From Paramarasmius palmivorus (taxonomy: Eukaryota; Basidiomycota; Agaricomycetes; Agaricales; Marasmiaceae): 64,000 nucleotides of DNA. The translations under genes and the position numbers were made by a program. Each line of letters starts with the position of its first letter. Position 1 is the stretch's first letter. Where the stretch lies: the NCBI GenBank assembly GCA_037176845.1, contig JAYKXP010000170.1, forward strand, positions 26,353-90,352, in the 5' to 3' direction. The notes below the pieces were generated by a model. It saw nothing but the letters and a program-made list of their open reading frames with translations. It did not search any database and was not told the DNA's origin. Shown one piece after another: positions 1-11,586 of the stretch.

Positions 1-1516
1 AGCTCTTTAACCTTCAACACACCTACTACCGTCAAACTTGACAGTCGCTCCTCTGGCACATATGCATACAAGGCAAGCGATCCTGAGTCCTTCACCCTTG
101 TCCTTCACTCTGCCAGTGGGACGCAAGATGAAGTCTTAGCACGGGTTAACCAAATGTCTTCCGGGTTTCCTCCGGATTTTGAGTTCTCAGACCGCTCATT
201 TACTTTTGCCTGTGGCTCCACTGGGTGCGTATATATACTTATTTTGATTATGTTCAATCAACTTTCGCCACAGAGTTTACCAGATCCTCGCTGTTAGCGA
301 CGATGATTCGAGGTCTGCTCGCAATTTCTGTCTCTTGACATTATCTGAACTCGGCCGATCAGTGTTTTCGCAAGAAGTAACGACATCAACGCAGGGTCTG
401 TGTCGCAAATTTCAACAGTATCGTCGCTCCCCCCCCAGGACTCCCATGAAAAGGCGGCAACACTTTCTTCAACTTCAACTTCAACTTCAACCTCTTCGTC
501 AGTCTCCGCTATAAGTCTACTCCTGCATAGGAATCTCACGAATGAATTAGGTCAAGCACTCCCACTTCCTTGGTGACCGCAGCGAGTACAATGGACAAGA
601 ACTCGGAAAGTTTTACAAACAACATAAACAATGTGTAAGAGGATGTCTACGCTTATACAGCATACCTTATTGAATGGTTTCTTCAGGCAAAGTGATGACA
701 GGTCAGTCTGATGGTTGCCATTCATTACCTCTGTAATTAACTGTAATAACCACCTCGAATAGATCTGCTAGCACCGTAAACTTGAAACTGAGTGCGGCTA
801 CCTCCATGTCTAGGTATGGGTTCAAAGCGATCATCTCTTAAACTTTGACCTTCGGTATAACTAAAGACATGTGATTATCCAGCTCACTCTCGGAGTACGT
901 GCATGGTGCCCACTTTTTCAAGCAGGCGGCTGATGCAACTTGTATTGATAGTTTGACAAGCCTTACAGGTTCGACGTCGGGATTAGAATCGGATGTCAAA
1001 AGCAGTCAATTCTCAACCCTTATCGTGTCCTTTACTACCTCAATCACCTCAAGTCCATCGTGCGTCTCAATCATACTGACATACCTAACGCATTGACATG
1101 AACATAAGGCGGGGCCCTAGGGCGGAAGTTGCAACCCACAAAGCAAGGTAATTATTTTACCTGTACTCTACACTAAGGAAAGCGCAATTATATGACATTG
1201 GCAGGCCACACCTCGCTCTCATTCTCGGTATTACGAGCGGTGTAGTGTTTCTCTTTGCGTGCATCATTTTTCTTCTTTGGTATCGTCGTAAGCGAGCAAG
1301 CGGTGTGTAGTTCCATTATTTACGGGTTGATCCATGAACTGACCACCAGCAGGTTCAAACGAGCTAACGCCTTACGAGAACAGCAGTGCCACGTCTGCTG
1401 CTCCGGTACAAAAAGGCGTGGCTACAGACAATAGTCTAAAATCAGAAGCGGAGCAGGAGCAGGAAATCCAGTGTCCCGGCCTACAGTGTAATGCCGCCTT
1501 CAGAGAGTCTTCCTGA
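1..1516 (+). CDS. Ser/Thr-rich single-pass membrane protein, paralog 1 (5' end outside window)
   Basis: The frame is already open at base 1 and continues through inferred introns starting at 225 (ending 273) and 313 (ending 362). The extracellular part has a conserved core: a FTLVL strand, then FTFACGSTG, then a VYQI strand and the FARSND motif, followed by a Ser/Thr-rich stretch with (TCAACT) repeats near 465-490. One hydrophobic helix (LALILGITSGVVFLF, about 1210-1280) is followed by the basic stop-transfer WYRRKR and a short cytosolic tail rich in Ser, Glu and Gln, ending at TGA 1514-1516. The same core, helix and basic motif recur in two minus-strand genes downstream, so this is a local family. 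The layout resembles fungal surface sensors of Mid2/Wsc type, but I recognise no named domain and assign no ligand. Exons between 540 and 1200 were not individually resolved. Confidence 0.6.
466..497 (+). repeat. TCAACT hexanucleotide microsatellite inside the coding region
   Basis: About four near-perfect TCAACT units encode a Ser-Thr run in the stalk of paralog 1. Length changes in whole units would keep the frame and vary the stalk length. Confidence 0.7.
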
Positions 1517-1872
1517 ATATTGCACACCAGCCTCGACCTTCGGACCACCTCCGAAATACACAAATATACCTAGGACTAGCCCTCGGAGTGATTCAGTGTA
1601 TAGGAATGTAGCGTCTACATTTTTGCTATATGTATGCTAATTGAATCGATGGGACTTGCTGTAGGAGTTTGGTAATCTACGAGAATACCTGATCGATCCT
1701 ACAATGCTTTCATATCCAGGTGGCAAATCTGTGTCTGTTTCAGGTGTGGAGGGATTTTGTGATATTCCTCGAGACTTGTATGATATAGGGCTTGAAATAA
1801 ACTCTGATTCACGCGCAGTTGTGGTAAATGGCGTGATGCTACGTGTCGTAACTATGAATTCTCAGTAGGAAC
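1517..1872. other. Convergent intergenic gap
   Basis: These 356 bp lie between the stops of two convergent paralogous genes. I see no coding signal; they are probably the two 3' untranslated regions. Confidence 0.5.
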
Positions 1873-3207
1873 CTATGGGCAAAACGAAGATAATACACAC
1901 TTTTGGGTGAGTTTTTTCTGCCGTTTTCGGTGCCGATAACACAAGAATGCCGTGATGAGAATGGCAACCACTAAACCAAGAGTGATACCAACTATTAACG
2001 CTGTATTGACGCTGACAACCATGTATCAAACGCATCAGCGCCCGGAATGATGAAGGAAGCTTACCTCGGCGCGGCGCCATTCTGTTGACTGGGTGAGGTT
2101 GGCCTTCATTGATTGTGAGAAAGACCATCAAGTTGGGGAATGATTGGACTTACGAGGGTTCCGATGGTGGTAGTAGAACCGTTAGTTCCGCCTAGTAATT
2201 GTGACGATGGTTGTTCCGGAAATGGGCAGTGCACTAGAAGTGGAAAGCCATTGATCAACGTACGTATGATTCTGACGGAATGCTCACCTCCCGCTAGTGC
2301 TAATTCTGAACGACGTGGGTTATAATAATATTTTGTCCGTAGGACGGTTAGCACTCACAGCACTGTCACAGAACTCGCTGTCGTGGAGAGCTGAGAGCTG
2401 TCGAATTCAGCTGAGCGTCTACCGTTTGGATGACTTACGGAATAGAATTACCGACCTGTTTTGATCATTTTGCCTGATGGGAGTTGTCAATGTCATACCT
2501 ATATAATGGACAGATATGCAAGTACGAACCCGCTGGTACTGCCATTGTTGGTAGAGCTGGGGTTAGAGCCATCAGCCGACGTTGGGCTTCCTTGGGCACT
2601 GGTGATAGATGCAGTTGTACTGCTGAATTTGTTCATTAATACAAGGCGTGAAAGATATAAGTATCACTTACGAAGCTGATGGAGACGATATAGGGGCAGG
2701 GCGTGCGGCAGAAACTCGCTTGAAAGCCGTTGATCCGTCAGTGGCCACTATGTCGCTGCTTCTTGCGAAAGTCACATCAGAACTAAAAGGATTTCTAAGT
2801 CATTATTGTAAGGCACAATTGAAGAATTGCGGCATACCTTGTATCGACAACGTCGATCCAATAGGCACTACATGCAAGTTAGGCTTGTAGTACTACTCGA
2901 TAAACTGAAGGGCTTGCCCTGCGGTATTGCATACGAACGTAAATGCATCTCCTTCGCCCGCCGAGTTTACGACGGAGAGCTCCTTCTCGTCTACATTTGG
3001 ATCCTCTGACCAAAGGACGAATTTGAAAGGACTGTGGGTCACTATTGCTTTTATGCCACGATGCAGTTGTGGAGGTCTGCACCCCGGTACTGCTCGGAAT
3101 GTTGATTTCAAAAGAATGAACAAGTCGGAAAGCAAGGAGAACAAAAAAGCTTTATCTGTGTCAGGAACAATCTATCAGGAGCGTCGGCATACTTACGTTA
3201 TTATCAT
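1873..3207 (-). pseudogene. Ser/Thr-rich single-pass membrane protein, paralog 2, with one frameshift
   Basis: The best start is ATG 3207-3205, giving an 11-nt first exon that joins across a GTAAGT...AAAG intron to a hydrophobic signal (FFVLLAFRLVHSF). The mature start and core (SWHKSNSDPQSF, then FVLWSED, then FTFVCNTAG) align with paralogs 1 and 3. One extra base near 3025 breaks the frame between SDPQSF and FVLWSED; no intron explains it. The next intron appears to be GC-AG (GCAAGC donor). After it come the WIDVVD strand, the FARSSDI motif, Ser/Thr/Pro-rich exons, a TM helix (ALIVGITLGLVVAIL, about 1930-2010), basic YRHRKR and a stop at 1875-1873. Apart from the single extra base the gene looks complete, so it is either a young pseudogene or a sequence error. 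Confidence 0.55.
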
Positions 3208-3439
3208 GAGTATGGAGTGTTATTATGGGATGAGGAGAGTGATGAAAAGGGAAGACTGTCGACGTCCAAGGGAATGAAGCCAGATTCGAATATCACCATG
3301 TCTTTATATTCATGAAATATACTGAGGCCATATAAGCATAAATTGCTATACTGACCTGCATTATAAATGATTGAACTGTCATGGTTGATCATTCATGATA
3401 CAGATTGAGTTGAAGCTGCAAACACGGCAGGAACTTTAA

Positions 3440-3830
3440 GCGCTGGTGCAAAGTGTATTCTGAATGAGCGTCTATCGGATACAATCTTGCCCTATAACAA
3501 CGGGGTGTCAATCAGCATATCTTGACGTAGCGAGATGCAGTACTGAGTGTGGCAGCTTTGTGCAATTAAAAACACAACTTACTGCCGTTGGTACTGGCAA
3601 AGGTAGTTGACGGGGCTTGACGGGTGCAATCTGATGGTGCCACTTACATTCTGGCAGGGTGGAGTGGAGACAGATTCGAACTATGAAATTGCCCCGGGAG
3701 TGGAAGTTGTGGTAGCCGCGCCTTTCTTCGTGCCTGGAGCTGATTTACTGTCACCCTCAGGTGATGTGACGTTTGGCGTTATGGTATCAGACAAGTTCTC
3801 GCCTCTCTAAGTGATCAAAGAGCAACGCGA
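3440..3830 (-). other. Possible exon remnant of the same membrane-protein family
   Basis: Read on the minus strand, 3700-3810 gives a Ser/Thr/Pro-rich stretch (including KKGAATTTSTPG) and then a stop. It is followed by two intron-like GTAAGT sites. It resembles the stalk exons of the neighbouring paralogs but lacks a core domain or TM helix nearby. It could be debris of a fourth copy or simply promoter sequence of paralog 2. Confidence 0.2.
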
Positions 3831-4052
3831 AGTGGCAAGCGAATAGCCATTTAATGATGAGTGAGAAAAACTTGAGCATATGCTCAGCTCTCGGGCACTT
3901 TTTTTTGTACAAAATCCAACAAGAAAAATAGACATTTATTATTGAACAAGGGTCTTACCGACATCATGAACCGATGGACACGACACGAACGTGACGATCT
4001 GTTCCAGTCACCCGACGAAAAGGCAAACGAAAGAGGTCAGGGAAGACGTAAA

Positions 4053-4133
4053 AACCCACGGCGGGACTCGAACCCGCAACCTCCAGATTGCATAGTTAGA
4101 AGTCTGACGTCATAACCATTAGACAACGCGGGC
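4053..4133 (-). tRNA. tRNA-Arg (anticodon TCT), intron-containing
   Basis: The minus strand folds as a cloverleaf: acceptor GCCCGCG paired with CGTGGGT, a D-arm, an anticodon stem CAGA/TCTG with loop CTTCTAA, and a T-arm with GGTTCGAGTCC. The anticodon is UCU. About eight nucleotides after position 37 form a short intron. Confidence 0.85.
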
Positions 4134-4432
4134 ATCGAAGTATTGAGGCACTCTTCAGCATCATAATCTCAAATGAGAATTTAACAAGTAGGTACGGGCA
4201 ACGGTCTAACATAAATTGGAGGGGGATCCATCGCGGCATCCAGCTTATAGGCAGGGAGTGTAGAAATTGTTTCCGTGTAAGAACGTCGATGATTTATCTG
4301 CTGGGGAGTTTGATCATCCGTATTGCAAAGGGCCCGGTGCCATGCGGTATCGATGTATTCCGCTCAGTATTCTTTTCGCCCTCACTGAGTGATTGCTCTG
4401 CAATACGGGTTTGTGTGAAAGGAACGAGACGA

Positions 4433-5721
4433 TCACCGAGTGCTTACACATCCTATCAGCTTTCTTGGGGAAGTTGGTACCGGAATGGACAACACTGCAC
4501 ACCTGTCTGCTTTCCTCGCCTTCGACACCCAATCATGAACAAGGCGACGAATATTCCCAGTCCGACAACGGTTCCAAGCGTAACTCCGACAATATTCCCG
4601 GTATTTGGCCTGAAAACTTCTCAATATGTGCGCACCATCTGTTGTATACTTGTTCACCTTGGCTTGGACGGAGTTGGTACCTGTACAGGAGTTGATGATA
4701 CCGAAGCAGATGATATGTTTGTCCTGATCCACATTCAATATGAAGCAGTTGTTATGAACGGTGACATACTGGGACACGTAAGAAGCTGTTGAGGAAATGT
4801 CGATGAGACGTAACGCTTTGACTCGGACCAGTCGATGTTGATATTGAGATGTTAATCGGGCTATATTTCAGAGGTTAGACACATACCCCGAGCGTTAAAG
4901 GGACAATAGCTTAACGAATCAGAGGTTGAAGTAGGATATCCTTCTCCTCACTGGGATGGGCATCAGCTTTGTCTGTATGATCTATCGGAACGATGGGAAC
5001 CAACGCATTATTGATTGCAGCCTGGCTAGACTTGGATCTCCGTTCCGGAACCGAATTGGGGAGCCGAGGTTGTATCTGGAACAGTAGTAGATGTACTCAT
5101 GCTTGTCGATGATGTTGTCCTTGATGAGATCACGATGTCAGTTTTCTGTTTCTTCGTTCGCAGTGGTCACAGTACGATGGTGTCAATGAAGAGGTTGAGG
5201 AAGTTGGTGAAGCCTTGACTGTAAAATCATCACTGTCCGTAATGAGTCGGTCCGGGACTCTGTATTGTATAATAAGCGAAATATAATGGATTTGACCTAT
5301 GGGCGAACCTCTCCTCATCTCCTGTGACTACGTCAATCCAAAAGACTCTAGATAATTTTGAATGTGTCAGATATTAGACAAGACTCGGAGATGAAAACGC
5401 ACCCTTTTGTATCGCAGGTGACTTGAAACGTATCATCGTCTTCAACGTCTGCGCTGATTGAAATGCCCAGGATGGTCTTCTCCTTGAAACTCTTATCATA
5501 TGATCGAAGAATGAATTTCCATCCCCTCGGGTCCCCCAGCTCACGTCGATAAGACGCAGTCATGGGTGTATTGAGCCTAGCAGTTTTTGGAACTTGGATT
5601 CGAAATGAATGAATGGGAATCGCGAGAAAAAAAAGGTAAACGAATGGACTAGGAAACTGTTAGTAATAGAGTGGAATACAAGAAACTCAGAATAAATTAC
5701 AGAGCGACGCCCATCGGGCAT
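4433..5721 (-). CDS. Ser/Thr-rich single-pass membrane protein, paralog 3
   Basis: ATG 5721-5719 opens a short exon; a GTAATT...AACAG intron joins it in phase to a strong signal peptide (PFVYLFFLAIPIHSF). The core follows: a TARLNTPMTASYRR strand, WKFILRS, FQVTCDTKG, then after a GTGCGT intron VFWIDVV. The TM helix (GNIVGVTLGTVVGLGIF, about 4540-4600) precedes basic RRRGKQ; a final exon ends at the TGA at 4435-4433. All of these elements align with paralogs 1 and 2. Several stalk exons between 4780 and 5290 were not resolved in detail. No frameshift is needed in the parts I could follow, so this is the best candidate for an intact minus-strand member. Confidence 0.6.
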
Positions 5722-6202
5722 TGTGAGATGAGTCGGGGTGGAGAAGGCTGAGGGAGAAACGAAAGGAAGACAAGGTTATAACCATTGAGCTGGCAGTGTG
5801 ATCAACATTAGATCATATCATGTTTGGGACTAAGGAGATCAAAGACTTCTAGATGGAAGCAGGACGGTGATTGATCCCACGAAGTTGGTAGGTCGCATCG
5901 AGAAGATATGAGAATTGCATGAGAAAGACCTAAGTAAATAACATCTGCCTGGTGAGCTCGCCAAAAACACCTTATAATCCAATGTTTGGATAGGGCAGTT
6001 TCACTCACGATGATAGCCTTCTGGAGAAAAGTGGCAGCGGGGGCAGATTGGATCAAGAAGCAAGAGGACTGTCACATCATTGAACTCAGATGCAGTATTG
6101 ACCGGTCAAATCGGGTGAGAAAATTGTACAAAATCATCATTCGGAATAATCTGTAGCAGTTCCAGATATAGATCATTACCGCCCTCAATAGAACACACTA
6201 TA
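5722..6202. other. Intergenic, nothing recognised
   Basis: Only short ORFs without recognisable motifs. It is the upstream region of paralog 3 and the downstream region of the pectate lyase. Confidence 0.4.
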
Positions 6203-7566
6203 CTAGAATGACAAAGTTTGGCCAGCGTTTGCAAGAACCGAGGATTTGACGCTCCCAACAGCAAGCAAGCTGTATGAGTATGGCGCGGAGTTGAAGTTTC
6301 CGGTGGGAGCATCGTTAGATCCTCCGCCAAAGTCGTTGCCCTTCGCGATCCGCATATCCTTCGTCGGTAGAGTAAAGAGGCTTCTTTGCACCTGCAGAAT
6401 ACCCGGTGAGATAAGTAATTTTGCACATAAAGAAACAAATACGTACCTGTCCAGACATTATTTTCGACGAGTAACTTGAGCCTCATCACGGGTGTTGATG
6501 CCGTCACCATTGTTTTCGAAGAAGTTGTTGAAAATGTGGCCGTGACCTGGGCGAGTGCATCCTAGGTTACGTCCCCTCTATTGATCTTAGTTGTATGTAC
6601 TCACCAAAGCGGAATGAGGGAGTGCGAGAGTTGAGGTTGCTCCAATAGTTACCGACGTAGGTAACAGTGATCTTGACGTCCTCTGAACCATTGCTATCAG
6701 AGTGTCCTACAAGGGAAGCCTTCGCAAAAGTGAGTAATGTATCCGTGAAGTCATATTTTGGCACACCTTCCAGTGATTGTAGAGCTTGCTGTTTGAAACG
6801 GTCACTCCAGTGCAACCGTGAGTGATATCGAGAAGCCCATCGTAGCTATAAGTGCCACCAATTTAGTGGGATACCCATTTCGAACACTCTATTACTTACT
6901 AGTCCTGTAGAGAGGATCGTGAGCGTTTGCTTTGATAGCTAGGGATGATAACCTACCTTATCATGATCACGATCGCTAGAGAGGTCGGCATGATCAATCC
7001 AAACCTGGCTCGCTGACTGAACACCGATAGCATCTCCAGCATCGGCAAGGACCTTGGAGATCTTGACATTTCTGATGATAACATTGCTAACATCGATGAC
7101 ACGAAGGCCGACACCGACGAGTTGAGATCCGGACTTTCCAATGACAGTGGTGTTAGGGCCGACCTTGACGACAGTGTTGCCGGAGATAGTCCCTATACAC
7201 AACAGTACTCAGTCCGCTGCCGAACCACCAGGAAGACAGCACCGTACCAGAGATGATTACAACCTTTTTGGCACTACCAGACACAGCGCTCGTGAGTGCG
7301 GAAAGGGACGTGACCGTAGTCTGAGTTCCGCCTGATCCGCCGGAGGTTCTGCAACCGGATCAGTGTGCTGGAAGAATGGAAAGAACTAGGTACATACCCG
7401 CCATTGAGAGTCGCGTATCCGACGCTGGCGACATCATTAACCGAGGCACGTTTCTCCAACGGGGAAGCCTAGCAATAATGAGGCCACGGACATCATCATC
7501 ATGCGGGGAGCCTACCACGACTGCCTGAACAGCGAAGAGAGCAATGATGGATGCGTACCACTTCAT
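6203..7566 (-). pseudogene. Pectate lyase (polysaccharide lyase family 1) with two frameshifts
   Basis: A secreted enzyme family that cleaves polygalacturonate by beta-elimination. Start ATG 7566-7564 gives a signal peptide (MKWYASIIALFAVQAVV) interrupted by a 47-bp intron (GTAGGC...GCTAG), then LEKR, a likely Kex2 site. The family core follows over several exons: GYATLNGGTSGG, the beta-helix segment VIDVSNVIIRNVKIS, VWIDHADLSSDRDHDKD, YYDGLLDITHGCTGV, LVGHSDSNGSED and NLNSRTPSFRFG. Near 6472-6476 the frame shifts by one extra base just before LVENNVW, and near 6349-6353 by another before AKGNDFGGGSN. Neither can be repaired with an intron. The stop is at 6205-6203. All other exons look conserved, so decay is recent or these are sequence errors. 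Confidence 0.8.
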
Positions 7567-10165
7567 GGTGAGAGAGCCAGAACACAAGTGAACACAAAGT
7601 AGAGACTGTGTCTGGAGATTTAACTACTTCCCTTATCCTGGTTATATACAGGTCAAGTACAGCTTGTAACGCATATGGCGCAGAGAGTTACCTCTCTCAT
7701 CGTGAAAATACCGGATTAGACTCGGTGTCTGAATCCTTCATTGCAGCGGTCCGCGCGGTGCGTCCGGATGGCAAAGAAACCTACTCTCAACAGCTTTCTA
7801 CGTCTCTCGACGGCTCTGCAATGCACTTACGGGGCCGTCATTCAAACTGACAAGTAAGCGTTTAGAGAAGTGTAGAACAATTCAAGCTGCTGGTCAGAAG
7901 CCAGGGTAAGCATGCGGTTGAATCATGTGCTGATGGTATTGCAAGCAGGCTGTATACATTACCCTGATCATGAGCGTGTCAACCGTTGTTAGTGACAGAA
8001 GCATCTCAACGCTCTATCTTCCGTCCCTTTGCCGTGGACCTGGCTTATTCTATTGATTAATGTAATAAGACGTGATAATGTTGATTGCGTACTATCGCAA
8101 GTTCGCCATGCACACCAGTACCAAACAATTGTCGGTGCAGTGTGGGGCGACGCGTTCCAAAGACCGATCTCAAGCTTCATTATGCCCATAACCGCAGATC
8201 GTCAGCCGAAAAGAATCATAGTTATGCGCTGACGAAATATCCTACGATCGAACGTATGAACACAGCACACATGAGCAATCGAAGTCACCACACCTGAGGG
8301 CTGCATCCTCACCGAGTAGCTGGCCATCATTCGAAATCTCCGTCGCACGAAGATAAACATCCAATACATTTGTCTATTTCGCTCCCGGTCCTGGTCTGCC
8401 CGCGGTCCGTTGAAAGGCAGACAGTTCTCAGTGTTTATCCGAGTACAGAAGAGCGGTGAATTCAGTCTCACCATCATCCTTGTAGCACTAAAAGGATAAG
8501 GAGCATAGCATGACTGATTGGTTCCTGGTTGAATGAATTGAGTTGACTCACCTCGAAAGCGGTCCGCTAGATTTGAAGCATTTGTGTCAATGGATAAGTC
8601 TCGGACAAAGTATCATCGTGGCTCTCGCAACTCATCTGTAGCTATTATTAGAACATGAATGGCGAGAATAGCACGAAGAATCGCAAAGCGCCAGAATTAG
8701 GCAATGTCGCGGGTAACTTTAATAAAAAGAACTCGAAGAATCGTTAGCCGATGGGACGGCAGTAGGATAGCATTCAATGAGAGAGGCCAAAAAGAAGCTG
8801 AATACGTACGCTCTAAGTAACGAAAAAGATGAGCTCTGTCCGAGCGTTCAACCTCAGGTAGATCAAACTTGGATACTCTTACTAGCGACAAGTAGGTCAC
8901 CCGATTGGCTGACGCAGACAATGATCTGGAAGAGACAAATGAGGCTGCTTAGCGTCGTCAATAGCCCTGCCAGGCTGAAAATATATCGGCATTGTGTAAT
9001 AATTCTGGAAGTCTGATGTCTGCTGCAGAGACGAAGAGTGAACAGCAAACCTGATCATACCAGAAAAAGCATACACATCATTGGACACTATGTTGTTAAC
9101 GCGCCATATGCTCTCATTACCCACAGAATGGACTGTATTAATGACTAGCTTCGGAAGCATTTGGTGGTTCGTGTTCCTATACATGAACAGGGCCAGCCGA
9201 AATGTGTCGAGAGCTATGGGTCATTTAGTACCGAAATTTGTATCCTTCATCGAGCTCATCTGCAACAAACATTTTCAGCTACAGTGGCGCAGTAAAAGAA
9301 TAGGACGCATTGTTGATGCTTGGCGCGACTGGACTTAATTCAAAAGAAATAGACTCGCCAAGTCAGAAGGAAAGCTCAACTTCTCTGCGCCTGCCAAGTT
9401 ATAAAATGCAGAAATGATGAGATACTACGATGATATGAGTAAAACACGGAAAACCGAACGGATGCTCACAATGCTTGAAACGCCTCCCTTATTCGGATAC
9501 CCCAACAGTCCGTAGTGCTGGGGGCAGGTACTTGAAGTCCATTTCCCTGTCAAGAGGAGGGCCCGAGATCAAAGGACGACTTGTCCACAGCTTTATTCAA
9601 TGGTTTCAAGTTATGCGGGAGTTCGTACCTGTAGAAACTGCAGCCAGCACTCCTCGTCATCGAAAATCTCTCCGGGATCGAGCAATCGGACCGCTAGTCA
9701 ACGGATTTGGTGGGCTATGACGGAATCTCTGGCTTATACCATGGTAGATGATGCAAAGTGAGCCATCTCCCACTGCATTTATTGTGAATGGCTATGTTCC
9801 CAGGCGTTGGGGAACGACCAAGGAACGAAAAGCTACGAGCAACGGATCTGCAATGGGGGACACTGGCGGCTTGAAAACAGTCCCAGTGCTGATGTAGAGT
9901 TCAATGGCGTGCGTACCTCCGACATAGTTTCTTGTTCTCAGCTTCTAGTGAGTGAAAATCTGGACGCAAGTGAATCCTCGCCAATGACCAATGGTCATTG
10001 TCAGAGGCGAAGAAGCGGATGTGACCTAAAAGTCACAGTCACAACCTTCGGGTCTAGACCTGGCTATTTCCAAATTGGGTTGGCATTGTGACGTCCATGT
10101 GCTCGTGACATCTATGAACGCTTCTTTCTCTTTTACCATCACTACCTCTGGAACGCCACTGCAAT
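7567..10165. other. 2.6-kb region with no confidently recognised gene
   Basis: Many short ORFs overlap in all frames. On the minus strand 8700-9184 there are hydrophobic pieces (for example SLAGLLTTLSSLICL near 8950) flanked by intron-like GTACGT...CAG sites, which might belong to a decayed membrane protein, but no consistent exon chain could be built. I do not call a gene here. Confidence 0.3.
7642..7648 (-). promoter_or_regulatory. TATA-like box of the pectate lyase
   Basis: The minus strand reads TATATAA about 76 bp upstream of the start codon, a normal position for a fungal TATA element allowing a short leader. Confidence 0.4.
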
Positions 10166-11586
10166 ATGGCCAAACGGAAAGCAGCCTTTAACGAAGAAAT
10201 GGAATATGGAAACATGGAGAAGAAAGTGAAGCTCGAGTCTGCGGTTGCTTCATCGTTCGGCTCGCAACCACAATCAACACCAAAGAAGAGCAAAGGGAAA
10301 GGAAAGGCGAAGACTGCAGATGGTCCTGAGAAACGTTTAGCGAGGTTCAGAGGAAGCTGTCCAAATGCGATATCTCAGAGGCTGGAAAGGGCGATGGAAC
10401 AAAGGTACGTATTACATCAGTCACATAGTGGCACTCACTCACCTACGACAGGTTCTTCCTCATCGACAGAAACAGAGAAGATGGCGACCTATGCGAAGTC
10501 TTCACAGTCTCGGGATCGACAGGAAACGTTTGTTTACGCATTAGCGCTCTCGCTATCACGAATTATAACCTACATTTTCAGGTTTACACGGTGACGATCG
10601 ACAAGAATCCACGCTGTAACTGTCCAGACTGTCTAAAAGGAAATCATTGCAAGCACATCGTGCGTTGAACATTGTGGCTTTGAAGGAGTAACCCCTCAGA
10701 TCTCCATGCAGCTCTTCGTCTTCCTCAAGGTTCTGCAGGTGCCGCAATCATCGGGGCACTGGTATCAAAAGTGGGCCTTCGTTCTTTCCTTCTCTTCGTC
10801 CTTTCAGCGATTGATTATACTCAGAGCGTTATTATCTTCAGAGCTTGCGGAGATTTTCAAAGCCGCACCGCCTCCTCCCCAGGTTATGGCTAACGAATGG
10901 GTTGTCAATGCCTGGAAAGGTGCTACTGGTCAAACTGTCACTACTTCCGCCGAAGGTGTGTACATGCATGTCCCGCTATGCTGATATTCCTCATAATCAA
11001 ACGCTGCCTTTAGGTACTTCGTCGGACGATAACCGACGTGTCCCTACTTTCGAAGACGACTGTGCCATTTGCTACGATACCCTTCATGACGCGGCCAAGA
11101 AGACTCTCAAGGATTACGAAGCCGATGTGGAATGGTGCAAAACATGTCACAATGCTATTCACAAGCAATGTTGGACCCAATGTGAGTTCTGTATCCCGCC
11201 GAGCGACAAACTCGACTTTATGTCCTTCCTGCAGATGTGCGACACAAGGCCGGTATCAAGGTGGAATGCGTCTATTGTAGAACTCCTTGGCTCGGTAAGA
11301 CATCCGTTGAAGTGTGCAGCACCTTCTTATCAGTTTGCGTGAAGACGCTTCTCGTACCCCTAGTGGCGCCGGGCGCTCACAAGAAGGCTACGTCAATCTT
11401 GCCGGTATGCCTGGGTTCGAAACTGTTAGTCCAGTTAGGGATACATCCACATGTGAGTACTCTGTCAGATGGCTCACTGCTTTTGCTCAGTGTTAACTGT
11501 ATACAGATTATCATGGTGTCAGACGTGGGCGTGGATACGGATACTACGGCGGTTACCGTTCGTATGACTTTGACGATGGCTATTGA
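10166..11586 (+). CDS. SWIM zinc-finger plus RING-finger protein (likely E3 ubiquitin ligase)
   Basis: The ATG at 10166 starts a nine-exon gene whose introns all fit GT-AG in phase. The N-terminus is basic and disordered (KKSKGKGKAK). A SWIM finger follows with pattern CNCPDC...HCKH (about 10600-10660), then a linker with a proline run. Next is a RING-like finger: CAIC at about 11070, CKTCHNAIHKQCW at about 11140 and CVYC at about 11270. Pairing of SWIM with this style of RING is known in ZSWIM2/MEX-type E3 ligases, so ubiquitin transfer is the likely role. The tail is Gly-Arg-Tyr-rich (RRGRGYGYYGG), ending at TGA 11584-11586. The exon joining TPWL to DASRTPS uses an AAG acceptor chosen only because it keeps the frame. 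Confidence 0.8.

Noticed and set aside
4289..4792. 167-codon plus-strand ORF
   Set aside because: It is antisense to the TM and tail exons of membrane paralog 3, which have paralog support.
7446..7500. Apparent frameshift between pectate lyase signal peptide and mature part
   Set aside because: A 47-bp GTAGGC...GCTAG intron restores VVASPLEKR in phase, so this site is an intron and not a break.
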